Positions 31,731 through 42,982 of a stretch of 64,000 nt of DNA are shown here, piece after piece. The position numbers and the translations under genes were made by a program. Location: the NCBI GenBank assembly GCA_012295275.1, contig CM022670.1:12136083-12200082 (forward strand), written 5' to 3'. Below the pieces are notes generated by a model that was not told where the DNA came from, searched no databases, and saw only the letters and a program-made list of their open reading frames with translations. The DNA is from Chrysomallon squamiferum. Lineage: Eukaryota; Mollusca; Gastropoda; Neomphalida; Peltospiridae. The number at the start of each line of letters is the position of its first letter. Position 1 is the first letter of the stretch.

Positions 31731-34700
31731 CACAACAACAGTTGGTAAATCAAAGACAATAATATGTATAGCTTATTTAAAGTGCATGTTTGAGTAAGCA
31801 TGGAATTTAAGAGATATGATTCAGAGTTTAAGTGAAAAATTATTTCATTTTTTCTAACTTTTTTCTTTGCAATTATAACCAGGGGCCTCACAGTAGGCCT
31901 CTGTAACCAGCATTCAGTTTTAACACATATGTATAAGCACACACTCTAGAACATGCATGCAAATATTGACAAAGACTTGTTTCAGTTACACTAGAAAAGG
32001 AAGAAAGAGTATATGCTAAGTAAAGTGTTTGTTTCAGTTATACTAGGAAAGAAAGAATGAGTATATGCTAAGTAAAGTGTTTGTTTCAGTTACCCTAGAA
32101 GAGAAAGAAAGAGTATATGCTAAGTAAAGTGTTTGTTTCAGTTATACTAGAAGAGAAAGAATGAGTATATGCTAAGTAAAGTGTTTGTTTCAGTTACACT
32201 AGGAAAGAAAGAATGAGTATATGCTAAGTAAAGTGTTTGTTTCAGTTATACTAGGAAAGAAAGAATGAGTATATGCTAAGTAAAGTGTTTGTTTCAGTTA
32301 TACTAGAAGAGAAAAAGAGTATATGCTAAGTAAAGTGTTTGTTTCAGTTTCACTAGGAGAGAAAGAAAGAGTATATGCTAAGTAAAGTGTTTGTTTCAGT
32401 TACACTAGAAGAGAAAGAAAGAGTATATGCTATGTAGAGTGTTTGTTTCAGCTGGATTTGTCGAGCATGTCGGATCAGTCACCAGGCAGACGACGTGACT
32501 TGGCGTTACTGTCTCAACCTGAAGATAGCAGACACCGTTGCCTCCTGCAGTGTCACAGTGTTTGGCAAAATTCTGGAACCTTTCTTTGGCCTCACTGCAG
32601 ATGACTTCCACAAGTATATTCATTTTAAAATATTTTTTTATTTTTAAAATAAATGTTACTGCATGTATGCAGAATTATTATCATCTTGATTTAAAAAAAT
32701 TACTGAAACATTTCATTGATCTTACTCTGTATAATTCTGACAAATTATTAAAAATATTTGATTTTTTCAACAAAAAAACAGCATTCCTTATTAGTGAGGA
32801 AATGTGGTATTTCACTGATGACTGGTTTCATTTTTATTCATTTGTGTCTTCTTATTTGTACTTCATTTTCATTAATTCACTGAAAATCTAGGAAGATCAA
32901 ATCTTTAAAAAAAATGTTATTGCACCTTAGCATCTCTTAACTTGTGCTGATGCCTTTTATTTATATAGAACAGCTGACTGATCCTGCCTGATATGGATTT
33001 TATATTATTTTAATCTTATTTACAGGCATATGTGTTTTTGTGTTTGCATATTAGAGGGTATGCTTCTGTATATGTATATATATAAATCTTTTTGTGTTAT
33101 GGTATTTGATCTGCTGTTCTGTGTAAAAATGAATGACATGTATTTTGATAAGTAAGAGTATATCTGCAGATTTACACAGTGTCTGAGGAAAGATGGGAAC
33201 GCTGCACTAGCAGTGGGACAAGGTTTGGAAGAAACATTTGTGGGCAACACTTTTCTGTTTGGATTCAAGTCTCAGGTTTCTGTTGCTCGACTAAAGAGAG
33301 TTTCCACCTCATCATCAATCACATTAGCACAGATTCTGCAGGGAGGACGAATGCTCAAAGCCAGGAATGGCAACGTGGAGTTGAGAAATCTGGTTGCTGT
33401 GGTGATGTTGTCACCATACGTGTCGCCGTTTCCCACTGTTGTTCACCACATCTGCGGTGCCAGGAAATCTCGACGCAGAAGGAATATCTCAGCTGCCTTA
33501 GAGTTTGCTAACAAGGTGAACCCTTATGAGACTATGGGAAGTCAGGACAGTTTAATTCCGGCAAGTCAGAGTGCAAGTTTGTGTAGTGATGTTTCACAAA
33601 GTGCTGGGGGTCAGAGCACTCTCCAGCTGACCTGTGACGAGTCAGTGCAGAATAATATTCAGGAGAATAATAGAAATACGAAGCAGAGTCAAAACTCAGA
33701 GAGGTCAGCATCTTCTAGTTCAAAACAGAGGACTCCATCAGGATCCCCAGTTGTTTCAAGACGTTTGGTGAATGCTGTGAGAGAAAGTAGTGTTAACAGT
33801 TACATGAAGAAATTGTCTCTAGAAAATGATGATGAAACTTTTAAGGGTAGTGAGAAAAGTTTTGAAAAACCTAACAACAGAAGCAGAAGTACAGAAAATT
33901 CTGTCAGTGGTGATAATGGTTCGGCTAATTCTTTCACAGGTGACAAGAGTTTGGGAAGTTTTTCAGATTCTATCAATGATTCTTCCTTGCTTTGTGCTGT
34001 GTTTCCATCTGATGTTTCTAACAATGACAAATGCAACAAAGCAGAAGAAGAAGAGTGCAGCAGAAATGAGAATTTGTTAACAAATGATGTGCATAAATCA
34101 AAGCTAAGTCGTCCAGATTCAGGTAAAGAAAATAACATATCTTTGTGTAATGGTATAAGGGTTTCGGATATTTTTGAACAGCTGTTCAAACATGAGCTGT
34201 CCTCGATTCAGACAGGCAGCGATTCAGCAAACCAGGTTTCTGCTAATGACAATAACAAGTTCAGTGTCTCAGTGTTAGGAGATGTCAGAAAGTCGACATC
34301 AGATATCAGGTGTCAGGTTGCGAAATCTAAAAATAAACAGTTAGTTAACAGTGGACACAACACATCCTTTGCAGGTAACCAAAGAAATGCTGTTGAGTAC
34401 TATGAAGCCTTTACAGAAGAGCTGCCAGATTCTGAGGACCTTGATGAATTTCTGCAGAAAGCTTCCAGCTTGCAGTCTTTATATGAGATCTGCAATGCAG
34501 AAACTGGCAAGACATATGAATTAAACTACAGGAAGAAAGTTTCACACAGCGCAGCAAGTCACAGAAAGGAAAGAGGGAACAAACGAACTGAGAGATACTG
34601 CTGTAAGACTAGAAGTTGTGACACAGCATGTCATGTTTCGAATGATAGTAAATCACAGTTGTCCATAACTAATAGCTCTTTTACAAAAGATAAAACAAAT

Positions 34701-36775
34701 AAATTTATTTATCCTAAGTATGAGATGGACCTGCATCCGCTGAAAGAAACGATAAACACATCAAGCAAAGAATTACAGGAAAGGTTTACTGAGTCAGACA
34801 TTCCCAAAGTGTTGAACAAAAAAAAGAGTAACACTGGTGAGGCCTTGTCAATGACAGTAGGTGACAGCTCTCAGAACACACACTTTGATGATTTGCTTTG
34901 TCCCCCTAACAGTCCTCATTTGGAGACACATACACCAGTGAGCACACCTGAATGCCGTTCCAAAGTTTCCCATTCTTGTAACAAAAACAGCAAAATTTTA
35001 GAACTTCTAAAAGCTGACTGTGAAAAGAAAAGACATGAAATCACAGAGTTTCTCAAGAATCATTCGCTTGAAAACACCGCAAAGAAATTGTCAGATATAA
35101 CGAGGAAGAAGCTGGATGGAGGTGAGGCAAGGTCATTTTCACCAGTGAGCAAAACAGAAAATTATTTACAGTCATCTGCATGCAAGACCGATCCATCAGT
35201 TTCAGTGAATAGCATTAAAAACAAAAAGAAGCAGTTTATAGACCCAAAGTTGATTATTCGTAAATACAGCAGGGTAGGTATAAGACATCCATCATCATCA
35301 TCTTCAAGTAATGAAATATCTTCATACAAAATGAGAAATAGAGATGTCTCTGACCTTGTGGTGGAACCATTCAAGATGGTATTAAATGCAGAGCGACCAT
35401 GTGTCAATAGAGAAACAGCTGAAGTCAAAGAAAACAAGACAGGATCATCAAAACCTTCTAATCAAAGAAAAACATATAAAAGACAGTTTTTTCTGACACT
35501 TCCTGGACATGATAGTTCACATAATGGAAGCTCAGGATCAAATAGTCTCCAGGACAAACACACTGTAAATGTGAAACCTGTTATTAATCAAATTGTCGTT
35601 TCAGAAAAGAAAGAGAGCAATGAAAGAGACAGTCTTCAGACAACTAAAGAAAACTTCCAGCAAGAGGATGTTTCAGCTGATGAAAAAACAATTTTGGAAT
35701 GTGATTCTGAACATAAATGGTTTGAGGAGAATTACGAGGAATCTAAGGGAAGCTGTAAAAAAAGTGAGAAAACAAACTGCAGTGGTACAAAAGGCAGTAC
35801 TGAAGGGTGTAATTTGGAATCTTTGCATTTAGAAATTAATGAAAATATCTTTGAAAAAGGTAATAATCAGTCAAGTGATGTAAAAGAACCAAAAGAGGAC
35901 ATGTCAGTTATGGATGATTCATTGTCAGATGAAAAAGAAAGTTCTGTGCAGGCAAATTTGGATCACATCAGTTTAAGTTTGTGTAACAGAAGCTGCAACG
36001 GTTCTCTTGATCTTTTTGACGCATCTGATGTTGAAAAGAATATCATCTCCAGTTATCCAAGACAGTTATTTCCTGATACAAATTCCTCTGAAGATGATTC
36101 AAGCGAAACAAAGAGCGTCACTCCAGATTCACAAAGAGATGATGATCAGCACTTAAACAAAGAGCTTGGCAGTACTGATGACAGTGATGATGTACATTCC
36201 GACGGCAAAGAAGCTGAGAATGTGATAGATACCGTTGGTGAATCACAACAGAATAGTAGTTCCATTTCCTCAGAGACTGCAAAGACTCCTCAAGCAGCAG
36301 AAGTGTGAAGTTTTCCGAACGGCTGAGTCGTGTGAGCACCGTAAAGCTGATGGATTTGAGAATGCGAACATCCAGTCCTGTTGTCTACAGAACCGAGACT
36401 TCAACTCTCAAGTCTTGTCTGAAGAAGCAGGAACTGATGCTAAAATCACCAGAAGCAGAAAAGACAGATGTCATTAGCCCCGAAGCACCATTCTCCCAGG
36501 ATCTGTTTTCGCCAAGTCCAATCTCAAACAAGAGTTCTCCTAGTCCAGAACACTTTGCTAATAACAGGGAAATGTCTGGCACATCAAACAAAGCTGCCTC
36601 TTCAGCACAGTCGCCTCTTCTGTTTTCTGAGAAGACGTACGTTGACATAACCCCACAGAGAGACACAAAGTTTTTCCAGAATTTCATCTGTAAAAACAAA
36701 AGAACAACTGAATATGGTTTGGCTGCTCAAGAGAAATTTTCATTAATTCTCACCCCAGATCTGTTTAGTCCTTAG
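31321..36775 (+). CDS. DDIAS: DDIAS-like protein (RPA1-type zinc-ribbon/OB domain), frame broken near the 3' end
   Basis: Human DDIAS (noxin) is a DNA-damage-induced anti-apoptotic protein whose N-terminal domain resembles the C-terminal OB fold of RPA1. Exons are 31321-31439, 32452-32613 and 33170-36775, joined phase 2 both times. The N-terminus carries a four-Cys ribbon: PCCCQC in exon 1 and ICRAC in exon 2. It is followed by RYCLNLKIAD, VTVFGKILEPFFGLTADDFH, FVGNTFLFGFK and LVAVVMLSPYVSPF. These match the equivalent YKLSLKVAE, VTVFGSCLDTFFGLTATGLH, FVGQSFIFG and LVACQIVLP blocks of DDIAS. The rest, about 950 codons, is Ser/Asn/Lys-rich, probably disordered, and includes a KEN sequence at about 34124-34132. 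The frame ends at TGA 36306-36308. A second frame, open from 36260, continues to TAG 36773-36775 with SP-rich coding-like sequence (SQDLFSPSP, PDLFSP). The ATG at 31321 is the first in-frame start. Confidence 0.85.
31507..31558 (+). repeat. (CA)n and ATGC microsatellite in DDIAS-like intron 1
   Basis: A CA run followed by GCATGCATGCAT. Confidence 0.95.
31687..31730 (+). repeat. (CA)n microsatellite
   Basis: An uninterrupted CA run in DDIAS-like intron 1. Confidence 0.95.
31975..32451 (+). repeat. 52-bp tandem array of 3' splice-site cassettes, nine units
   Basis: GTTTCAG ends at 31985 (partial), 32037, 32089, 32141, 32193, 32245, 32297, 32347, 32399 and 32451. Spacing is 52 bp, with one interval of 50. 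Each unit contains TATGCTAAGTAAAGTGTTTG then TTTCAG, that is, a branch-point-like CTAAG, a pyrimidine-rich tract and AG. The last AG is the real acceptor of exon 2. Confidence 0.95.
32452..32613 (+). CDS. DDIAS: DDIAS-like exon 2
   Basis: Encodes WICRACRISHQADDVTWRYC then VTVFGKILEPFFGLTADDFH. Acceptor GTTTGTTTCAG is the last unit of a 52-bp tandem array. Donor AA/GTATAT. Confidence 0.88.
33170..36775 (+). CDS. DDIAS: DDIAS-like exon 3 (large 3' exon with frame break)
   Basis: Acceptor TATCTGCAG at 33169. It completes the OB-like domain, then about 950 residues of Ser-rich sequence with LFSP/LFPD-type short motifs. Frame 0 (codon starts divisible by 3) stops at 36308. Frame 2 carries the natural-looking C-terminus to 36775. 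Confidence 0.85.
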
Positions 36776-36995
36776 CTTCTCTTTGTTCCCATGTGAGCTA
36801 CTTGATTATTTATAATATCTCTTACCTCCATTTTGTTTTTATTACATGTATTGTTGTTGCTCGTATTATTCTTATTCTTATTATATTATAAGTATTGCTA
36901 ATATTTTATCTCTATACAGATGGATACAATTGTATATATAAATATATATATGTGTAAAGATGTACATTATATATATGTATTAACTTTATAAAATT

Positions 36996-37001
36996 AATAA
37001 A
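36996..37001 (+). terminator. polyadenylation signal, DDIAS-like gene
   Basis: AATAAA followed about 20 nt later by TTTTGTTTGTTTTTG, a good downstream T/GT-rich element. Confidence 0.65.
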
Positions 37002-40000
37002 CTTATATATTAAGCAAGCAAACATTTTGTTTGTTTTTGATGAAATTTATTTCAAGAGAAATAATGAAAATAATATTAAAAACGTAACCTATGTGTCGTT
37101 TTCTCCTCCACCGTTTCCTAACTACAAACCAACAAATCAATTTATCTGCTTTTGTTTGTTCAAAATTATCGCCTGATCTGAATAACGCAAAAGTACTTAA
37201 CAGACTGAGGTGCCATAAAGTCAAAATCTATTCGTTTTAAAAATAATTTTGATTATCCACTTAGTGTCTTGTTCACGAAAATGTACCTATAATAAATCTA
37301 ATTCAGTCTTTAAATAAAAAATTTTGATTTATTAAAGATACAAAAGAATGTGTGAAAATAAATGTATTATTTGCCTGTATTGATACAGAACATACATTAT
37401 TTGTATATGTGTCTATATATAAAACTTGTTGACAGGCTGAATATACGTTGTATTGTTTTGTATATAAATCGTTATATCTATTTTGAACTTATAATGCACT
37501 TTTAGTGATTCGAAGAAATGGTTTAAATATATTTTACGTACTTTTAAGTTCTGTTTTATTTGTTTTAACAACATTATTATTATTATTATTATTTTTTACT
37601 AGCAACTTATACCTATTTAAAAAAAGGCACACACACGCGCACTTTAATGTAATAATAATGGCTGCTATTAAAACAACTTAAAAATATGCAGAATACGTTT
37701 ACACACACACACACACACACACACGCATGTAGTTTCGGATACCGCCATTTTTTTGTAATGACTTCGTGTATAAAACAGATCGAATTTGGAAACACATCCA
37801 TCAATGAGCCCACCTACTGGTTTCTTCTAGCAAAGAAAGGGAGAAAAAAACAACAACAAAAAAACAAATTGTAATGCTATATAGGCAATGATGTCACTAA
37901 ACTAGATCTGGAGCTTAAAATGGTAGTTTTTAAATGTTTTGTAACTATTATTTTATTCACATAATTTCAAATTATAGATAATAGATCTTTCAAACATAAA
38001 AAGAAAACCCCACAAAATATCTCAATAACTTTGGTTTCTATTTTTAAATATTTATATCTATTTCTTTTAAAGTTCTATCCCAGTTTGAACAAAATGTGCC
38101 TATTATAATAATAAAAAATCCCAGACAACAACGCTGTAAAAAGAGTTCGCGACATTGATTACAGCAATAATTCACGGGAAATTACATTCACGAACGTCTC
38201 AGTACCTCGGTTACGATTCGTTCTGGTTTCCAAGGGACGTGCTAATACGACTGCGCGTCCATTTTTCTCTCTCGTTCAGCTAAAACGTTAACAAATGATT
38301 TGAAAGGGTCACTGGACGATGAAAGACCACAGAAAAAATAAAAAAAAAAAAAAAAAAATATAAAAATGAAGGAGAACGAATTTCTGTGGCATGTAATGTG
38401 TAAATATATATGAGTGTTATATATATGCAGAACTTATGAGCGCGTACGCGCACATGCACACACACACACACACACACATACATACAGAAACAGAGCAACG
38501 CATATTTACATAAAATGATTGGTTGATCATATTTTGTAATATTTTTAAACAGTGGTAATATTAAATTTTACCTTTGACAAACCTGTTTCTTTTAATTGCA
38601 ATGTTTCTGTGCATTTAGTGAAATATTTTCCGGAATAATGACTGATACAAAAAAACAAAAAAACAAATAATAAGTAAATAAATAAAATAACTACCGAAAT
38701 TGTAGAAGTTTTAAATTGAACACAGTGCCTAAATAATTTTAAAAATACATTTCTTCAAAGTTTTTTCTTTTTTGAAATTAAAAATCAACCTTTGGTAATA
38801 ATAAGATACGACTAATATATTACGATTTTTATGTAGCTTGGAGGCTGTTACTTGTTATTGCTATTTTATTCTTCTACTACCACTACTACTATTACTACTA
38901 CTACTTCTACTATTATTAATATTATATTTTTAAAAGTACTTGTCACATCAAATATGTAAAAAATGTCAGATAAATCATCAAAATAAACTGAACACAACTT
39001 ACAACTAAATGATATAACTGTTACATGTTTACTTTCATCTTCAGTAACTAAATCATTAAATAAGTCACCGTATCTATCAGACATCAGATTATTCTTTTAT
39101 TTATTTGTCTGTTTAAAGACCGCGCTTGCAGACGTCAGGAACTTCTTATTTTTCGATGATACCAAGACTTTACTTTTACGATGACTAATCATTGAGGTCA
39201 AAATATCTCGCAACAATTGACGGGAGTCGACAAAAGCAGTAAGTCCTTCTAGAGGGTATATTAAGTATTTATCACGGCGGAAATGGGGCGTCTTGAGAAC
39301 CCGCCAGTTCGCTATTTCCCGTTATTACTAGTCGGCTGAGTCCAGCAAGCAAACGTCAATCAAACGCGGCCTTTTTGGCTCGGCATGATTTGCAATATGA
39401 ACTAGCAGCTCTAAATCAATGGGTAGGCATTATCTTTTTGTCAGTTAATTTCCACACACCTTTCCCAATTTAGAATTACAAGGTGAGCGTATTTAACCCT
39501 CGAGCAAAACCATTTTTTTTTTTTCTTCCATGACCGAAGGAAAGTGCTAAATATTGGGGGTCGGAGTTTGCTAATGGCGTCTGTCTTGTTGGCTTAGTTT
39601 TATATCATCAGACTTACAGCTTTCGGGTACAGAATTTATTTCACGACTTCGGTTCTAGATTATGTTTTACCAGGCAAATACACATAATTACGTTTATTCT
39701 TCACAGATCAATGTAATAGTAACTAAAAAATATATATTTTAAATTTATTTTTGAACATTTCACTGTAATAGTGATTATAAGTACAAATAAATGTTTCTAC
39801 TTCTGCTCTGTCCATCTGAATAACAGCGACAGTGGACGGAGAACAACATTCTTACCTTTCTGATTATATATCAACATTATGTCTTTGAGTTCAGGAAAAA
39901 GATGCAAAAGCTAAAAGACCGTTAAACAATACAAGTTGTATCAAACGTCACAACACTGTGCATAAGTCATAAGTTAACATTACGTTACGGATTTAGTTTG

Positions 40001-40198
40001 TGCTAATCTACGGATCGAGACCGTTGAGTAACCTAGTCACTGATATATTTCTAGATGCCTGTCTGTCTGTCTTTGTGTTAGTCTGTTAATTATTTACTAA
40101 CTACACCAAACAGTACTAGTACATAACATCTTAAATGGTGGTAGTAGGAAAAGTAAGAAATGGTTATAGCAATGAAAGTATTAATAAATTCGTAGCAA

Positions 40199-40296
40199 TA
40201 ATAATAATAATAATAATAATAACAAACAACAACAACAATAATAATAATAATAATATATCAATAATAATAATGATGATGATGATGATGATGATAGTA
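40199..40296 (+). repeat. (AAT)/(AAC)/(ATG) trinucleotide tract
   Basis: AAT units, then AAC units, AAT units and GATGATGAT units in succession. Confidence 0.9.
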
Positions 40297-41579
40297 TCAA
40301 TAATGATCATAATAATTAAACAACAAACATAAAAACAAACAAACGACAACAGTAATGAAAAGCAACCTGCAATCAAGCTGTACCTTATATTTCTCCTCGT
40401 TATTTTATATTAATTCACGAATTTGGTTAGCACTTTTAATGCGGAAGTTTTGAAAATGGACATCAGTGCAGTGAAGGATAAAAAACAATTTATTTATGAA
40501 GAAAGAATACTTTTGTTCGTTGTCATGTGAAGACAGGAAAATGACTGATTGAGATTTAATGAAAAAAACCTCTATCTGTATTCGGTGGACTTAACAGCAC
40601 GATTGAAAAGAACGTGCCATCATTTCTTGACTGGAAATTGAAAGGATTATGTCGGAAGCAGACTATATGAAAATGTGCTTCTAGACGACTCTATTATTGC
40701 ACGTTTTTATAGTTTATATTCTCCTTTATCGAAAAATTCTAAAAAATTTAAAAATAAAAATAAGAATAAAAATAAAAATTAACAACAAGATAATGAATAA
40801 TTAAATAAATTGACAAAAAAAAATTCTTTAATTAAAAACAAATAAAAATAAAAATATATATTTAAAATTATATATATCAAAAAAAATAAAGACATAAATT
40901 AGAAATTAAATAAAAAAGAATAATAACTAAATATTATTTCTTCTATTTTTTTTTTTTTTTTTTTTTTATGAATTTTTTCTTTTTCAGTTGACTATATCAC
41001 AATATTAATAAAATTTGGTAAAATTCAATTAATTTTATATTACAGTATCTATAATTAAGTATCATTTAACAGTTAAGCATAAAACCATGTCGAAGTATTT
41101 CAATTCTGTCTAAAATAATGTAGTTTATTTCTTATTAATATTACTATACTCAACATTAAAACGATTATTTCTTGAAATGAAATTACAAACCCACAACTGA
41201 CATTTAATCAGGTCTTTAACAGTCACGTGATCATTAGCTTAGATGAGAGAATAATTTCGATATCAAAGTTCGTCTGACGCGGAAAGTAAGCAGACGATAA
41301 TCTTATAATGTTGATTCACCGTTGGTCTAGAACACACAGACGCCTACCGCTTTACCATATAAATATCATCAAGTCGGACGTATCGTTAGTCAAAGTTAAT
41401 ATTAGACGAGGCAGAATATTTAGCTAATACATATCTATGCTGCAGAAGTTAAACTTTAAATATTTTAAAGTCTTTTCAATCTAGAAGAATAATAAATATT
41501 CTTTATGCCATAGTTTTTGATTTCGACGTAAAATTTATTCAAGACTGTTCTTTATATCCATCCTGTACCATCGTATAAA

Positions 41580-41930
41580 TTGTCCCTCACCAATAAAAAA
41601 AAAATAATAATAATAAAAAAAAAAGCTAAGAGCAAAATGGATACTTAAACAGTAATTTTTAAAGATGAAAGCAAAAACTGTTTAATAATTAAAAAAATAA
41701 CAAAACAAAATAAAAAATAAAATAAACAACAAATATACTAAAAAAAAAAAACAAAAAAAAAACACGACAAGCAACACAACAAAAAGAAAAACTAAACAAA
41801 AAACAACCCAGTAATAACAATAAAAAGAAAGAAAGAAAAAGAAAACAACAACAAAGCAATTAAAGTAAAAATTAAAAAAAAGAAAGACAACACCCCCCCC
41901 AAAAAAAACCCCAACAACAACATTCCTGCA
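41580..41930 (+). repeat. A-rich low-complexity block
   Basis: Long A runs and AAC/AAAG repeats including an 8-10 nt C run near 41892. Confidence 0.8.
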
Positions 41931-42140
41931 TGAAAAGCATATAAGCGAATCGGAGTCTTCTTTTCTGAAAATGGAAACTAAATAATTAAATACGTAATTG
42001 ATAGAATAAAATATTTAAATGAGAGTACAAATTCGCCCATTACCGTTAATTGTGTGTAACATTCCAAATTTAAATATATATCTTACAATTATATTTATAT
42101 GTATGTATGTATGAATGCTATATGTCTGTATGTATATAGG

Positions 42141-42147
<7 letters not shown>

Positions 42148-42183
<36 letters not shown>
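42148..42183 (+). repeat. (GT)n microsatellite
   Basis: An uninterrupted GT run. Confidence 0.95.
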
Positions 42184-42187
<4 letters not shown>

Positions 42188-42884
42188 GCAGTATAATCAG
42201 TACTCTGTGGACAACAGACTGTACGATGTAAAAATAAATGTATTCGACATGGCACTGACTTCTTTTTAACTAACCTTCTAACCTATTAACGTACCGCTTT
42301 CTTAGACAAACCATATTGGAATGCCCACGAGAGGCGTGCTTTGAAACATTTTGCTCTAACAAGCACCTTAATAAATGTCCTCACTCAACCCAATTGGCTT
42401 CTTTAGTTCGTGATAATTACGTCTCGGTGTCCCATATTAAAATTGTGCAGTCGACCAAACAAATGGGCAAAACGGTCGCTTTTAACATTATATTTAGTTC
42501 ACCGTCTTATAAAGTACTTTTTTTTTTTCTTTCTTATTCCGTCTTCTTTCCCAATCGATATAAAAGCGTACGGATAATTAATTTCATCACTTAGATAAGA
42601 TTTCCTCACAAGTTGTTTGTTAAGACATCGTCCCAGATTAAAATGAGGCAGTTTAATCAATTGTATGTGCTGTAGTGTTGATTGGTTCAGCCTTGGTTAT
42701 TGGTGAATTGTATTTTCGTGATTAAGACCATTTTTAGGTTCAAGATTTTTTTTCCGCTGAATTAGTCTTTCGCTCGTCAATCCATGTAGAGTAATGTATC
42801 CAATTAGTCTTGTCTTGTTTGTTCGGAATTACTAGGTTACAAAAAGAAAGAAAAAAGGTGGGTGAGTGAGTGTGTGAATGAGTT

Positions 42885-42898
42885 AGAGAGAGAGAGAG

Positions 42899-42980
<82 letters not shown>
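42885..42980 (+). repeat. (GA)n microsatellite, about 95 bp
   Basis: A GA run with a single CG interruption near 42900. Confidence 0.97.

Positions 42981-42982
<2 letters not shown>

Noticed and set aside
31975-32451. Regularly spaced repeats as a CRISPR array
   Set aside because: Units are contiguous 52-bp tandem copies without unique spacers, in an animal intron.
33800-34189. 129-codon minus-strand frame within the DDIAS-like exon
   Set aside because: Shadow of the real coding frame on the opposite strand with no independent support.
36192-36273. Short intron to explain the DDIAS-like frame break (donor GTACAT, acceptor TTTCCTCAG)
   Set aside because: The phase after splicing leads into the third frame, not the coding-like one, and the donor is weak.
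33213-36308. ATG at 33213 as the start of the DDIAS-like protein
   Set aside because: The frame is open upstream to the acceptor at 33169, and two upstream exons encode the conserved zinc-ribbon and OB residues in phase.
37003-37224. Minus-strand frame with a basic RKRWRRKRH stretch just past the DDIAS-like gene
   Set aside because: No recognisable family, no partner exons, and it overlaps the likely polyadenylation region of the DDIAS-like gene.
42316-42594. 92-codon plus-strand frame starting MECPREACFETFCSN
   Set aside because: No family resemblance, no splice-supported continuation, and its second half is low-complexity. Treated as part of a non-coding island.
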